DNA of 64,000 bases from Closterium sp. NIES-65 (GCA_948144175.1 CANXME010002591.1:3796501-3860500), one strand, 5' to 3'; shown: positions 1 through 11,239, counted from the first letter of the stretch. Notes: generated from the letters alone by a model not told the origin. Made by a program: numbers and translations.

Positions 1-667
1 CCGGAGGAGCGCCTTGCAGGGCCGCCACTTTGGGCCAAGCCCTTGAAGCATGATGTTGACAAAAATCTCCTCTGATATCGAGCTTCCCAACTTCGCGATT
101 TGATCGCGAAGGCTCCGACAGCGGTTAATGTAACTGTTGGCCTTCTCCCCTGGGGCCATTTTGGTTTCCAGTAGCTGCTGGAGCAGCCGGCTCGAAGAGA
201 CGGAGTCCTTCGGTTGATACACGCCGTTAAGGTGGCACCAAGCGTCGAGGGCTGGAGCGAGCGAGGTTTTGTACGAACGAATGTTCAACTGCTCCGCCAG
301 CGACATGTTGCGCAGAAGAATACCGTACGCCATCAGAGCCTCGTTGTAGTACCTCACCTTGGCGCCGTCGGTATCTTCAGCAGGCTCCGTGTAACTCCCG
401 TCGAAGTAATGAAAAATCTTAGCGTTCTGCAGCAGGAGCTCCAGCTCGAAGCTCCTAGTATAGAAGTCCCTGTCGTCAAAACACACACTTGTCTATAATT
501 TTTATATGCTGAGAAACCTTGATTGCGCAGAGACAATTGCTTCTTCACTAGGACGGGGAGTCTTGGGGGTTTAGCCATTTGTGTCTAGGGAGAAAGTGTG
601 CGGGGCGGCGTTCTGGCCATTTGGGGTCGGTTGAATAGGTTGCGAGGAGGTTGCCGCATCGCTGTTC
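1..667 (-). pseudogene. B1 gag fragment (copia gag), frameshifted
   Basis: The minus-strand translation matches the gag of B2 (28833-30310): the YQPKDSVSSSRLLQQLLE region lies near 180-230 and the KLGSSISEEIFVNI region near 60-100. The piece continues upstream of A1 at 9542-9701, where the gag start codon is at 9699-9701 (MDRGSGGQTNL). Near 354-578 the frame is lost: residues equivalent to the YTWSFELELLL segment are read only after a frame change, so the gene is dead. Gag would form the virus-like particle. The zinc knuckle lies outside the window. Confidence 0.75.
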
Positions 668-799
668 TGTCAGAATGTTATAATTGTCTAGGCTACAGTG
701 GGGTACTCTATAGCGAGTACAACCCAATTAGGGTTTCCTATATGTATGCCAACTGCTGCTAGTGCAACCCCTCTCTTCTTCATTCCTCATTTTTTAACA
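668..799 (+). repeat. A1 5' LTR
   Basis: 132 bp, TG...CA, starting TGTCAGAATGTTATAATT and ending TTTTTTAACA. It contains the telo-box-like AATTAGGGTTTCC. Its reverse complement recurs at 27188-27319 and 28696-28827. About four differences from the reassembled 3' LTR indicate an older insertion. Confidence 0.85.
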
Positions 800-825
800 T
801 GCTATTAGAGCATCTACGCTCCTGG

Positions 826-1411
826 CCTGCGGGCCCACCTAACTGCTTCCGCTGCCACTCTGTCTGCGGCACGCCCCGTGGCGTGCCCCTCGCGCGACCC
901 TTAGCGGCCCCGTCGCCACCCCTTGCGGCCCCGTCGCCGCCCTTCTTGGCCCCTCGCGGCCCCTTCGCGGCCCCGTCGCGGACCCTTCGCGGCCCCGTCG
1001 CCGCCCCTAGCGGCCCATCGCCGCCCTTCCAGGCCCCTCGCAGCCCCTTCGCGGCCCCGTCGCCGCCCCTATCGGCCCCGTCGCCGCCTCCAGCGGCCCC
1101 GTCGCCGCCCCTTGCGGCCCCGTCGCCGCCCCTTGCGGCCCCATCGCCGCCCCTAACGGCCCCGTCGCCGACCTTTCAGGCCCCTCGCGGCCCCTTCGCG
1201 GCCCCGTCGCCGCCCCTATCGGCCCCGTCGCCGCCTCCAGCGGCCCCGTCGCCGCCCCTTGCGGCCCCGTCGCCGCCCCTTTCAGCCCTGCCTCGACCCT
1301 GCCCCGGCCCCGCCCCGGCCATGCCCCGTCGCCTGTCGCGGCGCACCGGGGGCACGTGCACCGCTCCCCCCCTCTTTTCCCGTCGCCTGTCGAGGCGAAC
1401 TGAGGGGCGAC

Positions 1412-1442
<31 letters not shown>

Positions 1443-1700
1443 GCGAGCGTCACCCCTTCTGCCGCCTGTTTTGGCGCCCTGGGAGGCCGCGCGTCGCCCC
1501 CCCCCCCCCACCCGTAACCTCCCTACCCGTCGCCCGGCCCTGCCCTGTGTTAGGGTTTGGGGGTGGCGAGTAGGGGGTGGCGGGTGTGTGGTCTCCCCTG
1601 CTCCTCCTCCTCCTCTGTCTCCCACTGCTGCAGCTGCCGCTGAGGGGGGTGGGTGTGTGGGAGTCGACGGAGTGGTGCTAGGGGGTGGGGTGTGAGTGAA
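826..1700 (+). repeat. A1 GC-rich leader with degenerate tandem repeats and a long G run
   Basis: Repeats of the form GGCCCCGTCGCCGCCCCT (about 15-24 bp units) fill 900-1300. A run of more than 25 G follows at about 1416-1443 and a C run at 1497-1509. Long proline/alanine/arginine ORFs here exist in several frames on both strands, as expected for stop-poor repeats, and are not called as genes. The same block, inverted, occupies 27990-28620 in A2. Confidence 0.75.
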
Positions 1701-2170
1701 CCTAGGGTGTAGCAGGGGGTGTGTGAAAAGGGGGGTGACGTGGGAGTGGAGCTAGGGGTGCAGCAAGGAGTGTGTGAAAGGGGGTTGGGACAGTTGGGGG
1801 AGGTTGAACCGAGGCTTTCGTTGTGTCGTTAGCAGCACCAGTAGTCCGGGGCGCTGCTCCGGTAGCCCAGTCGTAGCCAGCTGCGCCAGTCGCCCGTGGG
1901 TCCGTTACTCCTGCCGCTCGTCTTAGCCGCGGAGCCAGTTACTCCAGTAGTCCGGGGCGCTGTTACGGTAGCCGCTGTGCCAGTGTGACTCCTGTTGCCC
2001 GTGTGTCTGCAGCTTCAGCCGTCGCCTCCTATCTCCTCTCCTCTTACAGTCTCGCCTCCTCCTCCTCACTTGCCCTTTGTGAATGCCTCTAGCTTTGCTT
2101 GTCCTTGTGATCCTGCTCTATGCCTGCTTGCTCATTGTGCTGATTACACCCCACTTTGGCTATGGGGGTG

Positions 2171-2256
2171 TGTCAGAATGTTATAATTGTCTAGCCTGCA
2201 GTGGGGTACTCTATAGCAAGTACAACCCAATTAGGGTTTCCTATATGTATGCCAAC
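2171..2256 (+). repeat. A1 3' LTR, left part (right part at 9496-9541)
   Basis: This LTR begins directly after the polypurine tract and is interrupted after GCCAAC by element C. The remainder resumes at 9491 with a duplicated CCAAC and ends TTTTTTTACA at 9541. The two parts total 132 bp, equal to the 5' LTR. Confidence 0.85.
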
Positions 2257-2388
2257 TGTTGGAATGAACGAACAGGAATGATTGAACTAACAGTGAAATC
2301 AGTACAAGTACCTAACATCAGAATTGTGTACCCCCTATAGGCTAACCCACTGTAGCCTAAACAAGCACAACATATATAATGTTTGACA
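2257..2388 (-). repeat. Element C 3' LTR
   Basis: 132 bp, beginning TGTTGGAATG and ending GTTTGACA as read on the plus strand. It is bordered inside by the complement of the polypurine tract (CACCCCCATAGG). Confidence 0.9.
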
Positions 2389-2420
2389 CACCCCCATAGG
2401 CGAAGTGGGGGAGAACTAGG

Positions 2421-2520
2421 GGTCACAAGACCAGTCAAGGCAAAGCAAGGCAAAACAAGCTCGGGGTGGATCTCAAGGATACCACACAAATTCCGAGCAC
2501 AAGCAAGTGGTCACAAGACC
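2421..2520 (-). other. Element C 3'-UTR paired mini-hairpin motifs
   Basis: Two copies of GGTC-ACAA-GACC (plus strand; GGTC-TTGT-GACC in the RNA) lie at 2421-2432 and 2509-2520, between the RNase H stop and the polypurine tract. Elements D, E, F and H carry the outer copy as GGCC-TTGT-GGCC, so both stem sides change together. The stems are only 4 bp, and a structural role is inference. Confidence 0.45.
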
Positions 2521-2623
2521 AGTTCACATGCAGGTTTATAATAGAACAAGAGGTACAAAGATCACAACCTAGCAAGAGTAAACATGCAGGTATATATATA
2601 GAGAGATCACAGTACAAACAGAC

Positions 2624-3289
2624 TCAAGAAGTAAGCAAGTGAGGTCCAGTAGCCACAAGGCCTAGAAGAGTACAAAAGCGCTGATGGTCACAAGGCTGAA
2701 GCACCTTGGTGAACACATCAGCAGTGTTGCCCTCAGAGGCCATGTAACGCAGACGAAGCTGACCACGCTGCTGCAGCTCTCGAGCAAGGAAGTAGCGCAG
2801 AGCAATGTGCTTCGTTTTGTGCTCCTGACACAAGGCAATGGCTGCCTTGTTGTCGACGTACAGCACTGGAGGAGAACGAGGCCGCTCTTCAAGGTCGGTC
2901 AGCAAGTAGGTGAGCCAGCGTAGCTCCTTGGCCGCCATGGCTGTGGCGTAGATCTCAGCCTCACAACTGGAGCTGAGAACAGAAGAAGAGCGAGTAGAAC
3001 GCCAAGAAACTGAACCAGAGCCAAGACTGAAGGTGTAACCCTGAGACGACCGCTGAGTAGCCTGGTCGTCTGCCCAAGAAGCGTCTGAGTGCCCAGTGAG
3101 AACAACTGGGTCTCGCCCTCCAAGCACTAGCCCCATGCCCGACGTACTGCACAAGTAGCGCAACACTCTCTTAGCTGCATCCATGTGCTCCTTCCGGTGA
3201 CGGCCGGGAGCGACATAGCGTGCAAGAATGCTAAGAGGGTATGCAAGGTCAGGTCGAGTGCAGGTCATCAGGTACATGAGGCAACCCAC
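2624..3289 (-). pseudogene. Element C RNase H domain
   Basis: A 221-residue minus frame starting at the MGCLMYLMTCTRPDLAYPLS segment, which links reverse transcriptase to RNase H in copia polyproteins. It contains HSDASWADD, SSSCEAEIYA, YVDNKAA and NTADVFTKVL, the RNase H acidic motifs and C-terminal signature. It ends in a normal pol stop at 2624. Its frame differs from that of the upstream reverse transcriptase (3316-4161), so a frame change lies between about 3290 and 3330. Confidence 0.8.
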
Positions 3290-3315
3290 AAGCTCTGGAT
3301 ACGGGCCACTCGGCT

Positions 3316-5682
3316 CTATGGACTCATCCGAAGGCAGAGCTGAGAGCGAGTGACCGGTAGGCAGAGGAGTGGACTAGGCGAGGAGTACGTGAAGCGGAAG
3401 CGCTGAAGGACCTGCTGCACCATGTGTGACTGAGTCAAGGTGATGGTGCGGCGTGCTCTGTCCCGGGTGATCCGCAAGCCAAGATAGCTTGTCAGTTCAC
3501 CCAGGTCTTTGCACGTGTGTCTCTTCTGCAGCTCCGACTTCACGTGGGCGAGTGTCGCAGTGTCAGCAGTGGCAAAGACCAAGTCGTCGACGTACACGAG
3601 GATGTAGAACGGCGGCAGTGAGGTGTCGGTGCGTAGAAACAGCGACGGGTCAGCAGTAGAAGGCGCGAACCCAAGAGCCGCAAGTGTAGTCCTCAGTGTG
3701 TCGTGCCACTCACGTGGCGCCTGGCGGAGACCGTAGACTGGCCGTCGGAGGCTCCACTGGGTACCAGGAGGGAACAACCCAGTGAAACCAGGTGGGCGGC
3801 GCAGCCAGATCTCCTCGTGCAGACTGCCCTGTAGGAAAGCAGTGCTGAAGTCAAGAGAGTGGAGTTCGTAGTCACGCTGAGCGCCGACGTGCAGCAGAAC
3901 CCGAAGAGTGGTCATCTTCGGGGTCGGGGAGAAGGTTTGGAAGAAGTCAACTCCCTCTCGCTGACTGAAGCCTCGTGCAACGTAACGCGCCTTGAAGACA
4001 GGCGGAGAGCCCGGCGGCCGCTTCACCCTGAAAATCCACATGCCACAGACGATGTTCGCCCCAGGCGGGGGAACCTCGTCGACGTAGGTGCCTGTGGACT
4101 TCCAGGAAGCCATCTCTGTGTCCATGGCTGTCTCCCACTGAGAGGAGTAGGGACCGGCCATCGCCTCTGCTTAAGAGCGTGGGGTCGGTATGTCTGGTGC
4201 ATCCGGGTTTCCCTCAGGGGCAAGAAGCATGGACACGAGATGGGGCAAAGCGGCAGCAAAGCACTCAAACTCCTCCTGCCTGTCCTCAAGTACGTTAGTG
4301 CCAAGAGCACACTCACCCCCGACGGACGGAGGACAGACAGACTCAGACTCAGCAACTAGGCTAGCGGCGTGGTCTAGACGACAGGTGGCAGCAAAGTCGA
4401 CAAGCTCAGCAACTAAGGCAGACGCAGCAGCGGACTCAAAGGAAGGGTCAGTGATAACAGTAGCCAGGAGACGCGTGACAGTAGGACTGGCAGCACGAAG
4501 GGAGTCTGACTCCGGGTCAGCAAGAGTAGGAAGAGAGGTCGCAGGAGGAGACGGCAATGGGACACGCTGTGGAGCAGTGGAAGGACGAAGCGCCATCCGG
4601 TGAGTGCCTGGGACAGCAGGAAGACGCTGACACGGGACACGACTACCAGTGAGAGCAGCACGGACAGGCGACGCACGACGAGACTCAGGCGACGCAGGAC
4701 GAGACTCAGGCTCACGACGCTCAGTAATACCTCCAATCAGACCAGTGTAAGGAGCAGGACTAGGGAGAGAGGAGGCAGACGGTAGCTGCGACTGCAGCTG
4801 AACAGACAGAGGACACCCTAAGGAGGGAGGAGGACAAGGAGGAGGGAGCTGACCAAGAACCTGCTGAAGGAGCGGAACGAAGTACGGCCGCGGCCGTGAA
4901 GCGCCCCCAGAACCAGCAGAGACATCAGCGCCAGGGTCCTCAGCACCAGTAGCAGCTCCAACTCCCGGGTCCTCAGCACCTGCAGCAGCTCCAACGCCCG
5001 ACTCCACAGCACCAGCAGCAGCACCAGCGCCAGGGTCCTCAGCACCAGCAGCAGCTCCAACGCCCGGGTCCGCAGCACCAGCAGGAGCTCCAACGCCCGA
5101 GTCCTCAGCACCAGCAGCAGCTCCAACGCCCGGGTCCGCAGCACCAGCAGGAGCTCCAACGCCCTGGTCCTCAGCACAAGCAGCAGCTCCAACGCTCGGG
5201 TCCTCAGCACCAGCACCAGCTCCAACGCCCGGGTCCTCAGCACCAGCCGTAGCTCCAACGCCCGGGTCCGCAGCACCAGCAGCACCAGTAGAGTCTCCAG
5301 CACCAGCAGCACCACCAGCAGCAGCGGGGTCCGCGACACCAGGCGCGCCACTCCGAAGAGTGCAGCGCCGCTCGTACCACTCACGGATCCGCTCACGGGA
5401 GGGGAGCTCCCGACTAGGAGGAGAAGCACTAGCACCAGTCCCAGTAGTACGCCTGGCTCCAGAGGTACCTCTCCTGAGGCTGCAACTGTAAGTACCACTC
5501 ACGCAGCTTCTTCGAGGAGAGGGCTCCTCAAGGCGGAGGACTCCGAGGCTCAGCACCTCTAGACTCAGAACCCCCAGACTCCGGACTCTGTGGCTCAGCA
5601 CCCCCACGCTCAGCACCCCCAGGCTCCGCACCCCCAGGCTCCGCACCCCTAGGGTCCGCACCCGCAGCAGGACGAGAGTCAA
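3316..5682 (-). pseudogene. Element C reverse transcriptase and repeat-rich linker
   Basis: Two open stretches in one frame (5682-4171 and 4161-3316), separated by a stop near 4171. The first is the linker between integrase and reverse transcriptase. Residues of the type GVGAAAGAEDPGVGA repeat many times between about 4915 and 5290. The second holds the copia reverse transcriptase, with KARYVARGFSQ, HSLDFSTAFLQGSLHEEIW, PVYGLRQAPREW and the catalytic YVDD (about 3588-3599). The domain looks complete but is no longer joined to RNase H in frame. Confidence 0.8.
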
Positions 5683-5757
5683 CTGCTACCTCAATAGGCT
5701 CAACCGGGTCTACCTGAGACACACCTGAGGGAGCGGCACCCTGAGGGGGGAGGGGGT

Positions 5758-7359
5758 CTACGACAGCAGCATCTGGCGCGAGGAAGAGAGGCGGGGGGGG
5801 AGCGGGGCAGTGCGGTAGGGGAAGACGCGGTAGTAGGGGATGGACTCGTCAAACATGACGTCCTGAGAGGGCAAGACTCGGTGCGATGTGGCGTGGTAAA
5901 ACTGCCAACCAGGCGCGTCCAGGACAAAGCCGAGGAAGACGGAGGGAACAGAACGGGAGGAGAGCTTGTCGGCAGACGTATCGCGGACAAAAGCTCGAGA
6001 TCCCCAGACCCGGAAACGCGACGCATCGCCAACCTCCCCCGTCAACAGCAGTGTGGGCGAGGTCTCCGGCAAGGAGACACGGGGCCAGAGGTTGAGCTGA
6101 TGCGCAGCGTACCGGACTGCAAACGGCCACAGAAAGTGGGGGGCAGCCGCATGGATCAAGGAGGTACGGGCGACCTCCATGACCAGGCCAATGCGGCGCT
6201 CCGCAATCCCATTCTGCTGTGGAGAGGCCGGAAGCGTGAACGACTGCTCAATGCCGTGCTCAGCACAGTAGGCTGCCAAGAGGTCGGAGGAGAACTCACC
6301 ACCTCTGTCAGAGTGCAAGCGTAGGACAGGAAAGTCCGAGTGGAAACGCTCGCTGAGCTGGAGACGGGCTCTGCGGATCCAAGGGATCAAGACATCAGGG
6401 ACCTCACCCTTGGTGCGTAAGGGGAAGACCGTGGTGTAGCGCGAGTAGTCGTCAACAACTATCAGGAAGTACCTCTTCTGACCCTGACCACGGACGCGGG
6501 CTGGGCCCCACACGTCCATGTGGAGCGTCTGCAAGGGAGCAGTCGTCGGGGGAAACGAGGAGGAGTGAGGAGCGGCGCGCAGCCGCCCCTCAACACAGGG
6601 AAGACAGGGAGGAGCAGGTGAGGGAGGGAGGGGAGGAAGGACCCTGGGAAGGCCAGAGACAAGGTATCAGGAGTGCATGGCACGAAGCCGCTGCACAGAC
6701 GGGTGGCCAAGGCGGTGGTGTCAGAAGACAGTCTCGTGTGCCAGAGAGCGACACGAGCAGGGGGCCGAGAGCTGATCTGACGCAGACGCAGACGCAGACG
6801 CAGCGACCTGAGGGGACTCAGTGGTCAGTGTGTACAGGTCCGACCCCGGCTGCCGAGTGAAGGTAGCCAAGTGACGGCCCGTACGAGCACACGTGCAGTG
6901 TGTCGCTCGCTCGTAGGCAGGGGTGAACTTATGAACACCCCCGTCTTGGAGCGCACATCCTGCCACCAGGTTCGTAGAGAACGAGGGGAGGTGGAGACCT
7001 GACAGTGTGCCCGACGGGACCGCAGGACAGGGAAGGACAGTGGAGGAGGTTGCAATGACCGGACCCCCAGAGGGGTCAGCGAGGGAGACAGCAACTGGCC
7101 GAGCAAGCGGCTCAAGGGCAATGCGGTCACGAAAGAAGCAGCGAGAAGCACCTGAGTCCAGTGTGAGGGTGTGCAGTGCTGCAGTCGACTCAGTACCAGG
7201 GGGGGCAGACGCACAAGCACCTAGAGCAGCTGCCTCACCAGCACCTGGGGTAGCAGACACGCGAGTACCTGGAGCGGCAGACGCACTAGTCCTAATGCCC
7301 GGGTCGGGCGGCACACACAGGTACTCAGCACCCTCTCCACTAGTAGACATCACATACAT
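5758..7359 (-). pseudogene. Element C protease and integrase
   Basis: The protease frame (7359-6721) carries TLDSGASRCFFRD with the catalytic DSG. A stop then breaks the GAG-pre-integrase region before the integrase frame (6534-5758), which has the catalytic aspartates in HMDVWGPA and HSDRGGEF and the glutamate in QNGIAERRIG (DD35E spacing). The catalytic residues are all present; the polyprotein is broken by stops, not by loss of active sites. All these pieces share one frame, which differs from that of the gag start. Confidence 0.8.
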
Positions 7360-7388
7360 AGCAGTGAGAATAGCATCAAAGTCTAGAG

Positions 7389-8668
7389 CTTAGATATCAA
7401 TCCCCTTCTTCAGGAGATCAGCCCAGCGGGGCAGCTCAGTGGCGTGAGGGAACTGAACACGCCAAGCGTCGTTGAGACAAGCGAAGCAGCGCTGTGTGGC
7501 GTGCGGTCGTCCACACGGCTGACCAGTGCGGTCACCAGTGCGAATGACGTACTTGCAGCTAAAGCCACCCCCCCCCCCCCCCCCCCCCCCCGTGCTGAGA
7601 GTACCACTCACGGACCTCCTGGGGCGACGGAGTGTGCTGCTGGCCCTGGCCACCGCCAGCGCCTCCACGACCACCACCGCCGCCGCCACCTCCTCGACCA
7701 ACCCAACCCCTGCCGCCGCCGCGTCCACCGCCACCTCCACCACTGCCTCCGCCCCTGCCACCTCCCCCACCGCTGCCGCCACCACCCCCACCGCTGCCAC
7801 TAGCCCCTCCAGTCGCGCCACCACCCCCACCGCCGCCACTGCCCCCACCACCGCCTCCCCCGCCGTCACCGCCACCGCCCTTGCCCCCTTTGCCCTTGCC
7901 GCTGCGGCGCCCGCTCAAAGCAGACGCACTCCCGACTTTCTCAGCACCAAGGAGGTCGACAGCAACAGCAGAGGCGACAGAGGGAAGAAGGGGGGAAGGA
8001 GAACACCCCTCAAAGAACGGGGTACGGGGGTCGCCACGAGAGGCACCTACAGCGACTATGCTAGCCTCAGCTGCAAGGAGTTCCTTCTCGAGGAGGGCAA
8101 TGGTGAGCTCAGTGGGGCAGCGAGCTAGGAAGTGGTCCCTGACTGAGCGCAGAGTGTCAGGGAGGCGGGTGACTAGGTGGTAGAGAGTGAGCCAGAGCGG
8201 GGGTGGGTTCTTGGCAAGGAACTCATCAGGCATAGCGGCGCGGAAGCGAGCCTCACTAGTGCGGAGGTGCGTAATGAGGTCAGCGACTGTGTGGAAAGAG
8301 GCTAAGTCGGGGAACAGGTAGGGAAGAGAGAGACGGCCTAGTGCGGTAGAGGCCGGTGAGGAGTAGCGGGCAACGACAGCAGTGTACAGTGCCTGTGCAG
8401 TCTTGTGCTGCCCAAAGTGCTCGCGCTCATCTATCGGCAGGGAATTGCGAATAGCAAAGCGAGCGTGGGCGTCACGAGTTTGCCACTGTGAGCGAGCAGT
8501 GCTATCAGTAGTAGCAGCAGGGGCAGTGACATGGCCTAGGGCGTGGTCGTACAGTGAGATGTCGTCCTTGGCAGTGAGCTGTAGATAGAGGTGCAGGTCA
8601 TCTAGCCAGGTGTCAAACTTCATTGTGCGGCCCTCAGCATCGAAAGCTAGCACAGGTGGGCTAGCCAT
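7389..8668 (-). pseudogene. Element C gag, broken at a 24-base C run
   Basis: Starts MASPPVLAFDAEGR, matching gag starts in D, E and I. The capsid-like region is followed by a glycine-rich stretch and a zinc-knuckle-like segment with spacing C-x13-C-x3-H-x4-C. The frame changes at the homopolymer at 7568-7591 (24 C on the plus strand), probably by slippage. A stop follows at 7390 where D and E read on (GDI-stop-ALDFDAIL against DLDFDAIL). Confidence 0.8.
7568..7591. repeat. 24-base C homopolymer inside element C gag
   Basis: An uninterrupted run of C on the plus strand (poly-G sense in gag) at the end of the glycine-rich region. It marks the switch between the two gag reading frames. Assembly or sequencing length error is possible. 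Confidence 0.8.
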
Positions 8669-9358
8669 AGGAGCAGTAGGAGCAGCAGTAGGAGTAGGAG
8701 GGTGAGACAGGTAGGGCGGCTCGGACAGTACGCACGGCGCGGTTCAGTTCAGGTAGGGCGGCGCGGCTCGGGTAGGGCGGCGCGGTTCGGTTCGAGTCGC
8801 GCGGCTCGGCTCGGACTGGGCGGCTCGGTTCGGGTCGCGCGGCTCGGCTCGGTCCTGGAGGGGCTGTGGTGGTCACGGGTCGTTCGGGGCCTCTAGGGGC
8901 GAGCGCGGGGCCGTTCGGGGCCTGTAGGGGCGAGCGCGGGGCCGTAAGGGGCCGCTAGGGGCGAGCGCTGGGTCGTGAAGGGCCTCTAGGGGCAATCGCG
9001 GGGCCGTTCGGGGCCTCTAGAGGCGAGCGTGGGGCCGTAAGGGGCCTCTAGGGGCGAGTGCGGGGCCGACGGGGGCCTCTAGGGGGGTGAGCGTGGGGCC
9101 GACGGGGCCGTTAGGGGCGATCGCGGGGCTGACGGGGTCGCTAAGGGGCGAGCGCGGGGCCGTAAGGGGCGAGCGCGTGGGCCGACGGGGCCTTAAGGGG
9201 CGGCGTGCAGGTCGCTAAGGGGCAGGTCGCGGGTCGCGGGGCCTTAGGGGGCCGTGAAGAACGAGGCGCCCTAGGGCGCAGTTAGGTAGGTAGGTAGGTA
9301 GGTAGGTAGTGGTGGGCCCTAAAAGAAACGGTCCTAGCGAAGGACCTGCTCTATACCA
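8669..9358 (-). repeat. Element C GC-rich leader
   Basis: Untranslated region between the 5' LTR and gag, built of degenerate units such as GGGGCCTCTAGGGGCGAGCG (8885-9230), a GGTA microsatellite (9280-9308) and GGTTCGGG/GGCTCGG-type repeats (8700-8860). It ends with the primer-binding site complement at 9347-9358. No supported gene. Confidence 0.7.
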
Positions 9359-9490
9359 TGTTGGAATGAACGAACAGGAATGATTGAACTAACAGTGAAA
9401 TCAGTACAAGTACCTAACACTAGAATTGTGTACCCCCTATAGGCTAACCCACTGTAGCCTAAACAAGCACAACATATATAATGTTTGACA
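9359..9490 (-). repeat. Element C 5' LTR
   Basis: 132 bp, nearly identical to 2257-2388 (CATCAG against CACTAG is the visible difference), followed by target duplication CCAAC at 9491-9495. Confidence 0.9.
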
Positions 9491-9541
9491 CCAACTGCTG
9501 CTAGTGCAACCCCTCTCTTCTTCATTCCTCATTTTTTTACA

Positions 9542-9794
9542 TGTTCCGCAGTGTCTGGAGTCCTTGCTCCAGGCTGGTGAGTCGCTGAAGTAGTTGTGCG
9601 AGGACTTCGGTCCCGATCGTCGTCGTTTCCTCGCTTGTCGCAGCCGGGTTGGTTTGCGCTTCAGCCGTCAGATTTGTCTGACCACCAGATCCTCTGTCCA
9701 TTCTCACACGCGATCGTGTGCCGGACGCCACTTTCTGAATGTCGCTGATTTCGGAGATGGCAGTGCGAAGGATCCCCGAGTCGCTCTCATACCA
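9542..9794 (-). pseudogene. B1 gag N-terminus, 5' UTR and primer-binding site
   Basis: The minus frame from 9701 reads MDRGSGGQTNLTAEAQ and continues to LAQLLQRLTSLEQGLQTLRN, where A1 is inserted. The identical N-terminus, itself interrupted by A2, is found in B2 at 27145. The primer-binding site complement (GCTCTCATACCA) adjoins the LTR at 9795. Confidence 0.75.
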
Positions 9795-10102
9795 TGTTGC
9801 GATCAGAAGGTGATCAATCCTAGGATCTCCTCGAGAAGGTTCGCACACAGCTAGGTAGTGTTTGTGGGCCCTTGACCTCAATAGCAGAGTAAATGTAAAA
9901 TGCTTGAGATAATAAAATCAAGCAAATACAAAGATATAAATATGAGTTCAAGGGAATTCAAATCGACCTAGCTAGCCATGTACCCTAAGGGGTACATTCC
10001 CTTATCCAAATTCATTCCATAAAATTGCCTGCAGCTGCCCGATGCCATCTGCTCCGACGGTCCCAATCCACCCTAACTGCCTGACGCTTCGAGTCAATTC
10101 AG
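9795..10102 (-). repeat. B1 5' LTR, proximal part (remainder at 18103-18196)
   Basis: It matches the reverse complement of the B2 LTR 26607-27051, including the ACCTCAATAG and GGGGTACATTCCCTTAT segments. F interrupts it after GAGTCAATTCAG. The sequence resumes at 18103 with TTCTAACCC, and the flanks TTCAG and TTCTA are a decayed 5-bp target duplication of an ancestral TTCCA. Confidence 0.8.
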
Positions 10103-10234
10103 TGTCAGAATCTAACGAGCAGGAATGGATGAACTAGCAGCAAGATGGGTACAAGTACAAAATCCAGATTGGGTTGTACCCCATATGGGCTACCCCATTA
10201 TAGCCTACACAATAAGCAGCATATGAGTTTGACA
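10103..10234 (-). repeat. Element F 3' LTR
   Basis: 132 bp, followed inside by the polypurine complement (CACCCCCATAGGCAAAGTGG). Divergence and an indel relative to the 5' LTR indicate an old insertion. Paired hairpin motifs of the type described for C lie just inside, at 10267-10278 and 10347-10358. Confidence 0.85.
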
Positions 10235-10501
10235 CACCCCCATAGGCAAAGTGGGGGAGAACAAGAGGTCACAAGACCAGTCAAGAAAGGCAAAGCAAGC
10301 TCAGGGTGGATCACGAAGTCACCGCGCATTCTTAGCACAAGCAAATGGCCACAAGGCCAGTTCATATGCAAAGTTATATATAAAGGAGAGCAAGCAGTAG
10401 AGTGATCACAACCTAGCAAGTGTAAGCATGCGTATAAGTATATAGATCACAATACAAACAAAGTCACGAAGTGAGCAAGTGGGGCAAAGTAGGCACAAGG
10501 C

Positions 10502-11220
10502 CTAGAACAGTACACAAACGCTGATGATCACAAGGCTGAAGTGCCTTGGTAAACACATCAGCAGTGTTGGCCTGAGAGGCCACGTAAACAAGACGAAGCT
10601 GACCACGTTGCTGCAACTCTCAAGCAAGGAAGTAGCGCAGAGCGATGTGCTTCGTTCTGTGCTCCAGTCTGTGCTCCTGACACAAGGCAATCATGGCCTT
10701 GTTGTCGACGTATAGAACTGGAGGAGAACGAGGCGGCTCTCCCATGTCGGTGAGCAGGTAGGTGAGCCAACGTAACTCCTGTATAGCCATGGCCCCTGCG
10801 TAGATCTCAGCCCCACAACTAGAGCTGAGAACAGAAGACAAGCGGGTAGACCGCCACGAAAAAGAGCCAGAGCCATGGCTGAAAGTGTAACCCTGTGACG
10901 ACCGCTGCATAGCCAAGTCGTCAACCCAACAAGCGTCAGCGTCTCCGTGACCAGTGAGGACAACTCGAGTCCATCCTCCAAGCACGAGCCCCATGCCCGA
11001 CGTACTGCACGACGTACTGCACAACGTAGCGCATCACCCTCTTAGCGGCATTCCAGTGCTCTGGTCGGTGTCTCCCGGGCGCAACGTAGCGTGCCAGGAT
11101 GCTAAGAGGGTAAGCAAGGTCAGGTCGAGTGCAGGTCATCAGGTACATGAGGCAGCCCATAAGCTCTGGATACGGGCCACTCGGCTCTACGGACTCATCC
11201 GAAGGCAGAGCTGAGAGTGA
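10502..11220 (-). pseudogene. Element F RNase H
   Basis: The minus frames read MGCLMYLMTCTRPDLAYPLS (11160), GYTFSHGSGSFSWRSTR, SSCGAEIYAGAMA and YVDNKAMIALCQEH, the standard copia RNase H with catalytic acids. A duplicated segment near 11000-11030 (GACGTACTGCAC repeated) and frame changes at about 10950-11020 and 10620 break it. The tail NTADVFTK is only readable after a frame change. Confidence 0.75.
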
Positions 11221-11239
11221 GTGACCGGTAGGCAGAGGA

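Larger units (their letters stand above)
2257..9490 (-). mobile_element. Copia retrotransposon C, full length but inactivated
   Basis: A 7.2 kb minus-strand element with 132-bp LTRs (2257-2388 and 9359-9490; about two differences) and a perfect 5-bp target duplication CCAAC (2252-2256 and 9491-9495). It has an initiator-Met primer site at about 9347-9358. Order of coding regions: gag (about 8668-7389), protease, integrase, Pro/Ala-rich linker, reverse transcriptase, RNase H (2624), which is Ty1/copia order. Several stops and frame changes disable it. It is inserted in the 3' LTR of A1. Confidence 0.9.
668..9541 (+). mobile_element. Non-autonomous LTR retrotransposon A1 (about 1.63 kb without nested C)
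   Basis: LTRs of 132 bp lie at 668-799 and at 2171-2256 joined to 9496-9541, the second split by element C. The target duplication is TGTTC on both sides. A primer-binding site (TGCTATTAGAGC, 800-811, initiator Met tRNA type) follows the first LTR and a polypurine tract (TATGGGGGTG) precedes the second. The interior is a GC-rich repeat leader and tail with no gag or pol, so movement must have depended on proteins from another element. The leader start and tail resemble those of copia elements C-F, suggesting a deletion derivative. It is antisense to its host B1. A2 at 27188-28827 is a sister copy. Confidence 0.85.

Noticed and set aside
799..1695. 298-residue Pro/Ala ORF
   Set aside because: It lies in the GC-rich leader of A1, starts in the LTR, and is absent as a frame in A2's equivalent with different indels.
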